Of a stretch of DNA of 64,000 bases, positions 19,310 to 27,672 are shown one piece after another. Each line of letters begins with the position of its first letter. Position 1 is the first letter of the stretch. This DNA comes from Actinobacteria bacterium OV320. GTDB taxonomy: Bacteria; Actinomycetota; Actinomycetes; Streptomycetales; Streptomycetaceae. Made by a program: the position numbers and the translations under genes. The stretch spans positions 1 to 64,000 of the forward strand of contig LJCX01000022.1 in assembly GCA_001298545.1 (NCBI GenBank), written 5' to 3'. The notes under the pieces are model-generated. The model saw only the letters and a program-made list of their open reading frames with translations. It searched no databases and was not told the origin of the DNA.

Positions 19310-19353
19310 CGTTGTGTACACCCGTACGCATCGTTGTGTACGCTTGTACGCAT
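19310..19353 (+). promoter_or_regulatory. 22-bp direct repeat, probable operator of the SMR/TetR operon
   Basis: Two adjacent 22-bp copies beginning CGTTGTGTAC and ending GTACGCAT (19310-19331, 19332-19353), 19 of 22 bases identical. The second copy runs into the ATG of the SMR gene, and no ribosome site precedes that ATG, so the transcript may be leaderless. Likely bound by the TetR repressor encoded just downstream. Confidence 0.6.
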
Positions 19354-19672
19354 GGGATACCTGACGCTCGCCGGCGCCATCGCCGCCGAGGTGGCCGCGA
19401 CGACGGCCATGAAGTACAGCGACGGCTTCAGCAGGCTCTGGCCGTCGCTGCTGACGGCCTCCGGCTATGTCGTCTCCTTCCTGCTCCTCGCGCAGACCCT
19501 CAAGACCGTCGGCATCGGTACGGCGTACGCGATCTGGGCCGGGGTCGGCACCGCGGCCATCGCCGTCATAGGGCTCGCCCTGTTCGGGGAGTCCCTGACG
19601 GCCGCCAAGGCCGTCGGCATCCTGCTGATCGTCGGGGGAGTGGTCGTACTGAACCTGGGAGGTGCGCACTGA
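19352..19672 (+). CDS. Small multidrug resistance (SMR) family exporter
   Basis: 106-aa protein with four membrane helices and the SMR essentials: the proton/substrate glutamate Glu13 in AAEVAATTAMKYS, the tryptophan of YAIWAGVGTA (about Trp62) and the closing helix LLIVGGVVVLNLGG. Works as a dual-topology homodimer exporting cationic compounds by proton antiport. Closest in look to EmrE/QacE/Sug types. The ATG overlaps a direct-repeat operator; its TGA overlaps the ATG of the TetR gene. Confidence 0.94.
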   Translation: MGYLTLAGAIAAEVAATTAMKYSDGFSRLWPSLLTASGYVVSFLLLAQTLKTVGIGTAYAIWAGVGTAAIAVIGLALFGESLTAAKAVGILLIVGGVVVLNLGGAH

Positions 19673-20214
19673 TGCCCAGGCGTCACGACCCCGAGCGACG
19701 GCAGCGGATCATCGACGCGGCGATCCGGGTCGTCGGGGCGAAGGGACTGGCCGGACTGAGTCACCGCTCGGTCGCCGCCGAGGCGGACGTGCCCCTCGGT
19801 TCCACCACCTACCACTTCGCCACCCTCGACGAACTGATGATCGCCGCCCTGCGGCAGGCCAACGAGGGCTTCGCCAAGGCGGTCGCGGCGCACGGCGGAC
19901 TGACGGACACCCGCCTCGACCTGCCCGCCGAACTGGCCGGACTGCTCGGCGAATGGCTGGCCGGCGAGCGTACCGGCGTCGAGCTGGAGTACGAGCTGTA
20001 CCTGGCCGCGCTGCGACGGCCCGCGCTGCGTCCCGTCGCCGCCGAGTGGGCCGAGGACCTCGCCACCCTCCTCGCCGGGCACGTCGACCCCCTCACCGCA
20101 CGCGCGTTGGTCGCGCTGATGGACGGGATCTGTCTCCAGGTGCTGCTGACGGACGCGCCCTACGACGAGGAGTACGCCCGGGAGGCGCTGACCCGGCTCA
20201 TCCCCCCGCGCTGA
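19672..20214 (+). CDS. TetR-family regulator of the SMR pump
   Basis: 180 aa. The N-terminal helix-turn-helix is RQRIIDAAIRVVGAKGLAGLSHRSVAAEADVPLGSTTYHFATLDEL (about 9-54), here given in pieces: recognition part VPLGSTTYHF. The rest is a helical ligand-binding domain with KefA/YcdC-like spacing. Overlapping the SMR gene by one base, it is almost certainly its autoregulated repressor, inducible by a pump substrate. Confidence 0.92.
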   Translation: MPRRHDPERRQRIIDAAIRVVGAKGLAGLSHRSVAAEADVPLGSTTYHFATLDELMIAALRQANEGFAKAVAAHGGLTDTRLDLPAELAGLLGEWLAGERTGVELEYELYLAALRRPALRPVAAEWAEDLATLLAGHVDPLTARALVALMDGICLQVLLTDAPYDEEYAREALTRLIPPR

Positions 20215-20274
20215 CCCGGCTCGTCCCCGCCGCGCCCGGTTCCCGCGCGACTCCCGGTCCCTGGGCCGCCCCCG

Positions 20275-21183
20275 CTACCCCTGCTGCCGCTGCGGGTGGG
20301 CGTCCTCGCCCAGGCGCCGGACGACGCCGAGCGCCTCCTCGACGCTCCCCGCCACGTCCGTCACCGGATACTGCACATGCCGGACGACCCGATCCCGGTC
20401 CACCACCAGGGTCAGCCGTTTCAGCCGGCTCGCCCCCGCCGCCCGGAACGTCGGCAGCCGCAGCGCGGTGATCAACGCCAACTCGGCGTCGGACAGCAGC
20501 GGAAAGTCCAGCCGCTCCTCCTGCGCGAACGCACGCTGCTCGTCCGGGCGTTGGGTGGACACCCCGTGCACCGCGGCGCCCGCCGCGCGGAACCCGGCGA
20601 GCCGGTCGCGGTAGGTGCGGGACTCCAGGGTGCAGCCCGGGGCGCCCGGGATCTCCGCCCAGCCCGGTGGGTAGGCGTCGGGGCGGGCGTAGGCGCCGGG
20701 GAAGCAGTAGACAACGGTGTGGAGCGCGTCGTCGGCGACCGGATCGCGCGGTGAGCCCCGGTCGTCGACCAGCCGGAGCCCGGGCAGCCGGGTGCCCGTC
20801 AGGGCGTGCACACGCCGGGCCTCCGCGGACGCCTGCTCGGCCGTGGCCGTGGTGCCGCCGTCACCCAGGACCCAGGCGTCGCCCCAGTCCTGGAGGGCGA
20901 CCAGAACGGGCAACAGGGCCCGGCCGCGCGGGGTGAGGCGGTACTCGTGGCGCACCGGTCGCTCCTGGTACGGCACCCGCGCGAGCACCTCGGCCTCGAC
21001 GAGTAGCCGCAGCCGCTCGGTCAACACCTTCCGGGACAGGCCGAGTTCGCGCTGGAGCTCGTCGAAACGGTGCACTCCGCGCGCGGTGTCGCGGACGATC
21101 AGCAGGGTCCACCAGTCGCCGACGACGTCCAGTGCCTGCGCGATGGCGCAGCCGGAATCCTCCAGGCTCGTCCTGCGGGCCAT
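20275..21183 (-). CDS. HxlR regulator fused to a peroxiredoxin domain
   Basis: 302 aa. Residues 1-110 are a HxlR-type winged helix (CAIAQALDVVGDWWTLLIVRD, FDELQRELGLSRKVLTERL). Residues about 125-300 look like an AhpC/Bcp-type peroxiredoxin: VVYCFPGAYARP, then PGCTLESRTYRD with the expected peroxidatic Cys184, and VSTQRPDEQRAFAQEERLDFPLLSD. Cys160 could be a partner. The combination suggests a peroxide-reactive transcription factor. The ATG at 21183 has GGAGG upstream. Convergent with the TetR gene, divergent from dapD. Confidence 0.85.
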   Translation of the reverse strand: MARRTSLEDSGCAIAQALDVVGDWWTLLIVRDTARGVHRFDELQRELGLSRKVLTERLRLLVEAEVLARVPYQERPVRHEYRLTPRGRALLPVLVALQDWGDAWVLGDGGTTATAEQASAEARRVHALTGTRLPGLRLVDDRGSPRDPVADDALHTVVYCFPGAYARPDAYPPGWAEIPGAPGCTLESRTYRDRLAGFRAAGAAVHGVSTQRPDEQRAFAQEERLDFPLLSDAELALITALRLPTFRAAGASRLKRLTLVVDRDRVVRHVQYPVTDVAGSVEEALGVVRRLGEDAHPQRQQG

Positions 21184-21328
21184 GGGCCTCCTCCCGTCGC
21201 TGACGGCCATGCTGACACAGTTGGTTCCCAAGAGAAACTCACCAGGCCGGCGGGGGCGCGCGGCCCGCGTCCTGAGACACCGCTGTGCGGGTTGGCCTCT
21301 GCGGCCCCCCGCCGGTTAGGTTGCCCTC

Positions 21329-22318
21329 ATGACCGACACGACTGTTCCCCGCACCACCGGCGCCGCGGCCGCCGGCCTCGCCACGATCGCCGCCGACGGC
21401 ACTGTTCTCGACACCTGGTTCCCCGCGCCCGCGCTCGTCGCCGAGCCCGGCCCGTCCGGCACCGAGCGGCTGTCCGCCGAGAAGGCCGTGGAGCTGCTCG
21501 GCGAGGGTGCGGCGAAGGCCGTCGGTCCGGACGCCCGCCGGGGCGTCGAGGTGGTCTCGGTCCGCACGGTCATCGCCTCGCTCGACGACAAGCCGCTCGA
21601 CGCGCACGACGTCTACCTGCGCCTGCACCTGCTCTCCCACCGGCTCGTGAAGCCGCACGGGCAGAGCCTGGACGGCATGTTCGGTCACCTCGCCAACGTC
21701 GCCTGGACCTCGCTCGGCCCGGTCGCCGTGGACGACGTCGAGAAGGTCCGTCTGAACGCGCGCGCGCAGGGCCTGCACCTCCAGGTCACGTCCATCGACA
21801 AGTTCCCGCGCATGACGGACTACGTCGCGCCGAAGGGCGTCCGGATCGCCGACGCCGACCGGGTCCGCCTCGGCGCCCACCTCGCCGAGGGCACCACGGT
21901 CATGCACGAGGGCTTCGTCAACTTCAACGCGGGCACCCTCGGCACCTCGATGGTCGAGGGCCGCATCTCCGCGGGCGTCATCGTCGGCGACGGCTCGGAC
22001 ATCGGCGGCGGCGCTTCCACGATGGGCACGCTGTCCGGCGGCGGCAACGTGATCATCTCCATCGGCGAGCGCTGCCTCATCGGCGCCGAGGCGGGCGTCG
22101 GCATCGCGCTCGGCGACGAGTGCGTGGTCGAGGCCGGCCTGTACGTCACCGCGGGCACCCGGGTCACCATGCCCGACGGCCAGATCGTCAAGGCCCGAGA
22201 GCTCTCCGGCGCCTCGAACATCCTCTTCCGCCGCAACTCGGTGACCGGCGCGGTCGAGGCCCGCCCGAACAACGCGGTGTGGGGCGGCCTGAACGAAATC
22301 CTGCACAGCCACAACTGA
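21329..22318 (+). CDS. dapD: 2,3,4,5-tetrahydropyridine-2,6-dicarboxylate N-succinyltransferase
   Basis: 329 aa. Succinylates tetrahydrodipicolinate in the lysine/diaminopimelate pathway using succinyl-CoA. The left-handed beta-helix hexapeptide region spans about residues 175-285 ([58 protein letters not shown]), with the actinobacterial-type N-terminal domain before it. Ends in [13 protein letters not shown]. The dapA-like gene is 2.8 kb away but on the other strand. Confidence 0.96.
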   Translation: MTDTTVPRTTGAAAAGLATIAADGTVLDTWFPAPALVAEPGPSGTERLSAEKAVELLGEGAAKAVGPDARRGVEVVSVRTVIASLDDKPLDAHDVYLRLHLLSHRLVKPHGQSLDGMFGHLANVAWTSLGPVAVDDVEKVRLNARAQGLHLQVTSIDKFPRMTDYVAPKGVRIADADRVRLGAHLAEGTTVMHEGFVNFNAGTLGTSMVEGRISAGVIVGDGSDIGGGASTMGTLSGGGNVIISIGERCLIGAEAGVGIALGDECVVEAGLYVTAGTRVTMPDGQIVKARELSGASNILFRRNSVTGAVEARPNNAVWGGLNEILHSHN

Positions 22319-22416
22319 TCCGATGTCCGGCGGCCGTGACCCGCGGCTGCCGGTACAGATCAACGCCCTGGCCTGCTGCCGAGCCGTCGGTGGTCGCGCG
22401 GGCGTCGGTCACCGTC

Positions 22417-22458
22417 GAGCGCCCTTCCACGGCCCGAGGACGGCCCGGGAGGGCGCTC
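22417..22458. terminator. Terminator between dapD and the MocR gene
   Basis: 12-bp stem (22417-22428 with 22447-22458; GAGCGCCCT pairs perfectly with AGGGCGCTC, then three pairs including one G-T) between convergent genes. Confidence 0.75.
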
Positions 22459-22488
22459 GTGTGTCAGCACCGCGTCATCGAGGGGCGT

Positions 22489-23826
22489 TCAAGCGTGGGC
22501 GTCCTCGACGGCGACTCGTCGCACGGTGCGCAGCGTCGACCGCAGACGGTCCGGATCGGTGGAGCCCAGGGCGAGGCGGAGCGCCTGCGGTGTGTGCGTC
22601 GAGGTGGTGAACGGCTCGGCCGTGGACACCGAGATGTGCTGACGTGCGAGGGTGGCGGTCAGGCGGTCGGCGCGTGCGTCGTCGGGCAGCGGCAGCCAGG
22701 TGAAGTAGGACGAGGGGTGGCCGATGACCGGGAGGCCCGCCAGCTCCTGTCGGGCGAGTGCTTGCCGGGCCTTGGCGTCGTCTCGTTTCCGCGCTTCCAG
22801 GTGGTCCACCGTGCCGTCGTCGAGCCAGCGGCAGGCGATCGTGGTGGTGAGGGCCGGGCTGTTCCAGGTGGTCGCCCGGATCGAGCGTTCGAGCGAGGGC
22901 ACCGCGGAGGGCGGGGCGACGACGAAGCCGACCCGGAGGCCGGTGGCGACACTCTTGGACAGTCCCGAGACGTAGACGGTGATGTCCGGCGCGGTTGCCG
23001 CCAGAGGCGGGGGAGGGTCCTCCACCAGGTAGGCGTAGGAGGCGTCTTCGATGATGAGCGGACCGTACCGTCGGGCGATCTCGATCAGACGGGTTCGGTC
23101 GGCCGCCGGCATGACCCAGCCCAGCGGGTTGTGCAAGGTGGGCATGGTGTAGATCGCGCGTACGGGGCGGGTCGCGCACAGCTTTTCGAGGGCGTCGAGA
23201 TTCGGCCCGTTGTCGGTTACGGGTACGGGTGCCAGGTCGAGATGGAAGGCATGCGCGAGCACCTTGAAACCCGGGTAGGTGAGTGCGTCGACCGCGACGA
23301 CGTCGCCGGCGTTGAGCGCGGCCATGACGGTGATGGCCAGGCCGTGCTGCGCGCCGCCTGCGATGAGGATCCGATCCGCGTCGGTGGTGATTCCCCGACG
23401 CCTCAGGTGCCGGGCGATCGAGGCTCTGTCCTGGGGACGCCCTCGATGTGGTTGGTAGCGCAGCAGCGAGTCGAGATCGCCGGAGGCGGCCACGTCTCGC
23501 AGGGCCTGTCGGAGGAGATCGGCCTGTCCGGGCAGTGCCGGATAGTTGAAGCTGAGGTCGACCGCGTCGGTGGCGACGGCCCGCTGGTCGATGCCGTGGC
23601 CGGCGGGAACCGCGATATCACGCACGAACGTGCCGCGGCCCTGTTCCCGGCTCACCAGACCCATCGTCTCCAGCTCGGCGTACACCCGGGTCGCGGTCAC
23701 CACGGCGATGCCCTCACGGGCGGCGAGCCCGCGGTGTGTCGGCAGCCGCGCGCCCGCGGCGAGCCGTCCGGTCCGGATGTCGGACGCGAACACGTCGACC
23801 AGTGTCTTGTACCGCGAGGCTGCCAT
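22489..23826 (-). CDS. MocR-type (GntR-aminotransferase) transcriptional regulator
   Basis: 445 aa. An N-terminal GntR winged helix (TGRLAAGARLPTHRGLAA, VVTATRVYAELETMGLV, GTFV; about 19-68) is fused to a fold-type I aminotransferase domain. The PLP lysine is Lys291 in SGLSKSVATGLRVGF; the cofactor Asp and Asn/Pro (IIEDASYAYL, MPTLHNPLG) are present. Members bind PLP or an aminated effector and regulate neighbouring genes. Start at ATG 23826; an upstream ATG at 23844 lies inside a palindromic operator and is less likely. Divergent from the DJ-1/PfpI gene, its probable target. Confidence 0.93.
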   Translation of the reverse strand: MAASRYKTLVDVFASDIRTGRLAAGARLPTHRGLAAREGIAVVTATRVYAELETMGLVSREQGRGTFVRDIAVPAGHGIDQRAVATDAVDLSFNYPALPGQADLLRQALRDVAASGDLDSLLRYQPHRGRPQDRASIARHLRRRGITTDADRILIAGGAQHGLAITVMAALNAGDVVAVDALTYPGFKVLAHAFHLDLAPVPVTDNGPNLDALEKLCATRPVRAIYTMPTLHNPLGWVMPAADRTRLIEIARRYGPLIIEDASYAYLVEDPPPPLAATAPDITVYVSGLSKSVATGLRVGFVVAPPSAVPSLERSIRATTWNSPALTTTIACRWLDDGTVDHLEARKRDDAKARQALARQELAGLPVIGHPSSYFTWLPLPDDARADRLTATLARQHISVSTAEPFTTSTHTPQALRLALGSTDPDRLRSTLRTVRRVAVEDAHA

Positions 23827-23832
23827 GCACCG

Positions 23833-23851
23833 AATTGTATGCATGACAATT
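23833..23851. promoter_or_regulatory. Palindromic operator between MocR and DJ-1/PfpI genes
   Basis: Imperfect palindrome AATTGTATGCATGACAATT: arms AATTGT and ACAATT around TGCAT. It stands out as AT-rich between two divergent starts, the usual position for a MocR/GntR binding site. Confidence 0.6.
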
Positions 23852-23922
23852 CTTTGACTGTCCTGTTCTCGGGTCCTTACCGTCAAGACCCGCCCAGCCA
23901 CCCATGCGGAAGGACAGCCGCC

Positions 23923-24549
23923 GTGCCTCACATCGCCATCCTCACCTTCGAGGGCTACAACGAGCTCGACTCCCTGATCGCGCTCGGTGTGCTCAACCGC
24001 ATCAGGACCGACGACTGGCGCGTCACCATCGCCACCCCCGGCCCCAAGGTGACGTCGATGAACGGCGTGGTCATCGAGCAGATGTCCACCCTTGAGGAGG
24101 CGTGCGCCGCCGACGCCGTCATCGTCGGCAGTGGCATCGCCACCCGCGAGGTCGTCGAAGACCCGGCGATCATGAATGTGCTGCGTCGTCTGGACCCCTC
24201 GCGCCAGCTCATCGCGGCACAGTGCTCCGGCGCGCTCGTACTGGCCAGGCTCGGCCTGCTGGGCGGCATCCCCGCCTGTACCGACCTGACGACCAGGCCC
24301 TGGGTCGTCGCCGCGGGCGTCGAGGTGCTCGACCAGCCCTTCTACGCCAAGGACAACATCGCCACCGCCGGCGGCTGCCTGGCCTCGCACTACCTCGCGG
24401 CCTGGATCATCGCCCGTCTGCGGGGCAAGGAGGCCGCCGACGGCGCGCTGCACTATGTCGCCCCGGTCGGCGAGAAGGAGGAGTACATGGAGCGCGCCTG
24501 GCGCAACATCGCCCCGTACCTGCCCGCTCCCACACCGGCGCTCGTCTGA
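23923..24549 (+). CDS. DJ-1/PfpI family protein
   Basis: 208 aa, one DJ-1/PfpI (class I glutamine amidotransferase-like) domain. The nucleophile elbow is AAQCSGALVLA with Cys101, and the family glutamate is near ILTFEGYNELD (Glu10/Glu14). Similar proteins include isonitrile hydratases, which convert isonitriles to N-formamides, and chaperone/glyoxalase-like members; I cannot choose. GTG start 23923 preceded by GGAAGGAC. Divergent from the MocR regulator and separated by its putative operator, so likely induced by an effector of that regulator. Confidence 0.85.
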   Translation: MPHIAILTFEGYNELDSLIALGVLNRIRTDDWRVTIATPGPKVTSMNGVVIEQMSTLEEACAADAVIVGSGIATREVVEDPAIMNVLRRLDPSRQLIAAQCSGALVLARLGLLGGIPACTDLTTRPWVVAAGVEVLDQPFYAKDNIATAGGCLASHYLAAWIIARLRGKEAADGALHYVAPVGEKEEYMERAWRNIAPYLPAPTPALV

Positions 24550-24588
24550 ACGACCAGTGATCGCCTTGCGCGGGCTGTCACCACTTCC

Positions 24589-25092
24589 TCATGCCTGCAG
24601 TGCTGCCGCGAATTCCGCCAGGGCGGCGAAGTCCTCCTCGCGCAGGCCGAGTCGGGGGTTCACGTGGTGCAGGAGAGCCGGTGCCGGGTGGTGGGCGGTG
24701 ACGTAGGCCGTGTCGGCGGGGGACTGTTCGTCGTCCACCCAGGCGAAGGGGCGGCCCGCCGCGTGGGCGACGATCGCCTCCGTCTTCCAGTGGACCCCGT
24801 CGGGCCGGTGGGCGAAGAGCGCCTCGCCGAAGTCGACGTACGGAAGCTCGGGCAGTCCCACCACCGGCGCGATCCAGCGGTTGGCCTGGGCCATCCAGGT
24901 CGTCGCCCAGCACAGGTCGTAGGGGAGGCGGAGCAGTTCGGCGCCGTGCCCGGGGTGCAGCCAGACCCGCAGCGGTCGCTCGCGGCCCACGGACGCCCTG
25001 ATGGTCGTATAGCCCGCCGGTCGCTTCGAAGGCTTGGCGGCGTACGGGTTGAGGGGACCGTCGACGTCGAGATAGAGCAGCGGCCGACTCAT
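24589..25092 (-). CDS. HAD-like hydrolase domain protein
   Basis: 167 aa. It opens with a HAD motif I-like strand LLYLDVDGPLNPY (Asp9, Asp11) and has PFAWVDDEQSPAD (motif IV-like acidic pair) later, as in small HAD phosphatases annotated only as hypothetical. ATG at 25092 (MSRPLLYLDVDG) is preferred over the start 21 bp upstream because the HAD strand begins at once. It starts 4 bp before the dapA-like gene ends on the same strand direction, so both may be cotranscribed. Confidence 0.75.
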   Translation of the reverse strand: MSRPLLYLDVDGPLNPYAAKPSKRPAGYTTIRASVGRERPLRVWLHPGHGAELLRLPYDLCWATTWMAQANRWIAPVVGLPELPYVDFGEALFAHRPDGVHWKTEAIVAHAAGRPFAWVDDEQSPADTAYVTAHHPAPALLHHVNPRLGLREEDFAALAEFAAALQA

Positions 25093-25096
25093 GCAC

Positions 25097-26131
25097 TCAC
25101 CGTACGTGAGCATGTCCGGGGGCCGGCGGAATTTCGTGGCGGGCCATGAGCCGGTCGTAGGCCGCGCGCAGTCCGACGACCGTCTCGCGGTCGGCGGGCC
25201 ACAGCGGCGACCGGACCGGGCCGGCCGGCAGACCCAGGTCGCCCAGGAGCCCCTTGGCGGTGACGGTTCCGGGCAGGCCCGAGGCCATCATCGACTCGAT
25301 GAGTTCCATGGCCTGTTGCTGGAGTCTCGCGGCCCGGAATGTGTCGCCCGCGTCGAACGCGTCCAGGACGGAACGGAGTCGGTCCGGCACCACGTTCGCG
25401 ACCGTGCTGACGTAGCCGGCCCCGCCCACCGCGTACAGCGCGAGGTGGTGCTCCTCGCAGCCCGCGTAGTACGCCAACTCGGTGCGGGAGAGCACCTTCT
25501 GGGCGCCGAGGAAGTCGTAGGAACAGTCCTTGACCGCGACGATCCGGGGGTGCTCGGCGAGCCGGAGCATGGTGTCCGGCTCGATCCGCGTGCCCGTGCG
25601 GCCGGGGATGTCGTACAGCATCACCGGCAGCCCGGAGGCATCCGCGACCTCCCGGAAGTGTGCCTCCAGGGCGTCCTGCGGAGGCCTGCTGTAGTACGGG
25701 CTGACGACGAGCACCCCGTCCGCTCCCGCCTTCTCGGCGGCCCGGGCGAGTTCGACGGTGTGGCGGGTGTCGGAGGTGCCCACCCCGGCCACGATCGACG
25801 CCCGGTCACCCACCGCCTCCCGTACCGCGGCCACCAGTTCCGCCTTCTCGGCGTCCGACGTGGTCGGCGACTCGCCCGTCGTGCCGGAGAGCACCAGTCC
25901 GTCGCAGCCGGCGGAGACCAGCCGGTCGGCGAGCAGCCGCGCACCGTCGAGATCCAGTGTGCCGCTGCCGGTGAACGGCGTGACCATCGCGCAGAGCGCA
26001 CGGCCGAAGACCGGAGCGGGGCGCGGTGCCGGGGACGGGGTGAGGGACGGGGTGGTGGACGTGGTGGACGTGGTGGACGTGGTGGACGTGGTGGGAGTCG
26101 GACTCGGGGGCGTGGGGCGAGCTGTCGTCAT
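25097..26131 (-). CDS. dapA: Dihydrodipicolinate synthase-family protein (DapA paralog)
   Basis: 344 aa. Condenses pyruvate with aspartate semialdehyde in lysine/DAP synthesis if it is a true DapA; the superfamily also holds aldolases for other keto acids. The Schiff-base lysine is Lys201 (IVAVKDCSYDF), the catalytic tyrosine Tyr173 (MLYDIPGRTGT), and SGTTGESPT binds the pyruvate carboxylate. The first ~40 residues are an unusual Thr/Ser/Pro-rich stretch, mostly from a 9-bp tandem repeat, absent from normal DapA; translation might instead begin lower, but no better start codon is evident. Confidence 0.88.
   Translation of the reverse strand: MTTARPTPPSPTPTTSTTSTTSTTSTTPSLTPSPAPRPAPVFGRALCAMVTPFTGSGTLDLDGARLLADRLVSAGCDGLVLSGTTGESPTTSDAEKAELVAAVREAVGDRASIVAGVGTSDTRHTVELARAAEKAGADGVLVVSPYYSRPPQDALEAHFREVADASGLPVMLYDIPGRTGTRIEPDTMLRLAEHPRIVAVKDCSYDFLGAQKVLSRTELAYYAGCEEHHLALYAVGGAGYVSTVANVVPDRLRSVLDAFDAGDTFRAARLQQQAMELIESMMASGLPGTVTAKGLLGDLGLPAGPVRSPLWPADRETVVGLRAAYDRLMARHEIPPAPGHAHVR
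26052..26093 (-). repeat. 9-bp tandem repeat in the 5' end of the dapA-like gene
   Basis: Four exact copies of GTGGTGGAC (26052-26087) plus a partial fifth, coding TST-type triplets in the N-terminal extension. Being in-frame, copy number changes would only alter extension length. Confidence 0.85.
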
Positions 26132-26295
26132 ACGGGTAGTCTCGGGCTCACCAAGGTGAAGCTCTACTTAAATCTTCTACGGGATACAGGTAAGTGTTCC
26201 TGTACGGATGATCCGCCGTCGAGGGTCGCCGTGAGGGGTGGCGGGGGCCGGCCGGGGTACCCGGATGTTCCTGAACCGAGAGGAGGCGGAACGCC
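26132..26295 (+). promoter_or_regulatory. Divergent dapA-like / holin-like promoter region
   Basis: 164 bp between two divergent genes. It contains an AT-rich patch (CTCTACTTAAATCTTCTAC near 26162) and an inverted repeat TACAGG-N8-CCTGTA at 26185-26204 that could be an operator. No promoter elements are assigned with confidence. Confidence 0.45.
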
Positions 26296-26760
26296 GTGAC
26301 CGGGACCACGGACATCCGGCCCGTCCGCAAGGGGCACCACAGCGACGGGCAGCGGAGCAACGGACACCACGGCGACGGGCACCACACCGTCGGCGAACTC
26401 GTCGGCCAGGCCACCGAACAGCTCTCCCGGCTCATACGGCAGGAACTGGCCCTCGCCAAGCACGAGTTCACCGAGAAGGGACGGCGTGCCGGGCGCGGCG
26501 GAGGTCTGCTCGGCGCCGCGGGCGCGTTCGCGTACGCCGGGCTGCTGGCGCTCGCGGGCACGGGCGTCGCCGCCCTCGCGCTGACGCTGCCCGTCTGGGC
26601 GGCCGCGCTCATCGTGACGGCGGTGCTCTTCGTGATCGCCGGCGTGCTGGCCGCGGTCGGCCGTGGCCAACTGCGCCGGGCCGCGCCGCCCACCCCCGAG
26701 GAGACCCTCGGCAGCGTCCGGGCCGACGTCGAGGAGATCAAGGAGAGGGCACACCGATGA
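26296..26760 (+). CDS. Phage-holin-3/6-like membrane protein (PF07332 type)
   Basis: 154 aa. After a His/Gly-rich hydrophilic start, a charged amphipathic helix (VGELVGQATEQLSRLIRQELALA) leads into two membrane helices (LLGAAGAFAYAGLLALAG and WAAALIVTAVLFVIAGVLAAV), then a short acidic cytoplasmic tail ending EEIKERAHR. This is the standard actinobacterial 'putative actinobacterial holin-X' architecture; despite the name these chromosomal proteins are not shown to lyse cells. GTG start with GAGGCGG upstream. Stop overlaps the ATG of the DUF3618 gene (ATGA). Confidence 0.85.
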   Translation: MTGTTDIRPVRKGHHSDGQRSNGHHGDGHHTVGELVGQATEQLSRLIRQELALAKHEFTEKGRRAGRGGGLLGAAGAFAYAGLLALAGTGVAALALTLPVWAAALIVTAVLFVIAGVLAAVGRGQLRRAAPPTPEETLGSVRADVEEIKERAHR

Positions 26761-27347
26761 CGGACAGGACAACGGCCGACCTGCGTCGGCAGATCGAGCG
26801 GACCCGGCACCGGCTCGGGGTCACGGTCGAGGAGTTGGCGGCCAGGGCGGACGTCCGCGGCCGCACCCGGGCCCGCGCCGCCGACCTCATGGACCGCGCC
26901 GGCGCGATGACCGTACAACTGCGCAGCACGGCGTCCCAGGCGAGCTATCACATGCAGGAACGCGCCGGACGTGCGGGACACGCCGTTCAGGAACGCGCCG
27001 GACGTGCGGGACACGCAGTTCAGGAACAGGCGAGCCGCGCGGGGCACGTGGCTCAGGCGAGGGCGGGTCATGTGGCCCAGGGGCGAGGGGGTCGTGCGCG
27101 GCACGCCGTGCGGGACGCCGCCGCCCGCGTCGGCCGCACCGCCCAGGATCACGCGCTCCACGCCCGTCACGACCTCACGGACAACGCGGCCCGCGCGGGT
27201 CGGACCGCCGAGCGCTCGGCGCCCGCTCCGGTCCGCGTACCCGTACGGTTCGCCCTCCGGCACCCGCGGCCGGTGGTGATCGTGGGCGCGGCGGCCGTGG
27301 CACTGGTGGCGGCCGGGGTGATCGGCCGACGCAGGACGAAGCAGTAG
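26757..27347 (+). CDS. DUF3618-domain membrane protein with coiled repeats
   Basis: 196 aa. The N-terminal segment TADLRRQIERTRHRLGVTVEELAARADV is the DUF3618 motif. The centre has three 11-residue repeats (QERAGRAGHAV twice, then QEQASRAGHVA) followed by further degenerate Ala/Arg/His-rich heptad-like units, probably an extended amphipathic helix. A membrane helix near the C-terminus (VVIVGAAAVALVAAGVI) anchors it. It always seems to accompany the holin-like protein in Streptomyces; the pair likely acts together at the membrane. Function unknown. Confidence 0.85.
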   Translation: MTDRTTADLRRQIERTRHRLGVTVEELAARADVRGRTRARAADLMDRAGAMTVQLRSTASQASYHMQERAGRAGHAVQERAGRAGHAVQEQASRAGHVAQARAGHVAQGRGGRARHAVRDAAARVGRTAQDHALHARHDLTDNAARAGRTAERSAPAPVRVPVRFALRHPRPVVIVGAAAVALVAAGVIGRRRTKQ

Positions 27348-27391
27348 TCGTCGAAGCGGCAGTCGTCGAAGTAGTAGTCGTCGAAGCGGCA
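27347..27391 (+). repeat. Three 15-bp tandem repeats after the DUF3618 stop
   Basis: Copies 1 and 3 (27347-27361, 27377-27391) are identical GTCGTCGAAGCGGCA; copy 2 (27362-27376) ends GTAGTA instead of CGGCA-type end. They start at the last base of the stop codon. Confidence 0.8.
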
Positions 27392-27672
27392 GGGGGTCGA
27401 TGAGGGGTCGATGAGGTAGGGGGCGGAGCAGCGGCGGTCGGAGCAATGGGTGTGCCGGTCATGAGCGTGGGATCACGCTCGTGACCGGCACGTTCGGCGT
27501 CGGAGCCGGTCGCGGTGGAGGGGTGCGAAGACGTCGTCGTCCCGGCGCGCGGTCGGTCACCGGGAGCCCGTCGGGGACGAACGGCCGCCCGCCGACCCAG
27601 GGGTCGCGCTCACCCAGGTGTCCCGGATCGGACGGCCAGGTCGTCCGGATCGTCGAACCGGTCCGCCACCGG
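27392..27672. other. Gene-free stretch before the ArsR gene
   Basis: About 280 bp. Open frames exist on both strands, but none has a convincing start, ribosome site and protein-like composition together. A minus-strand frame reading GERDPWVGGRPFVPDGLPV near 27550-27620 looks faintly protein-like and could be a gene remnant. Confidence 0.4.

Noticed and set aside
21070..23900. Long upstream extension of the DJ-1/PfpI frame
   Set aside because: It runs over dapD and the MocR gene; the real start is GTG 23923, where the domain begins.
26296..27347. Prophage remnant because of the holin-like gene
   Set aside because: This holin-like/DUF3618 pair is a common chromosomal unit in Streptomyces; no phage structural, integrase or lysin gene is near.
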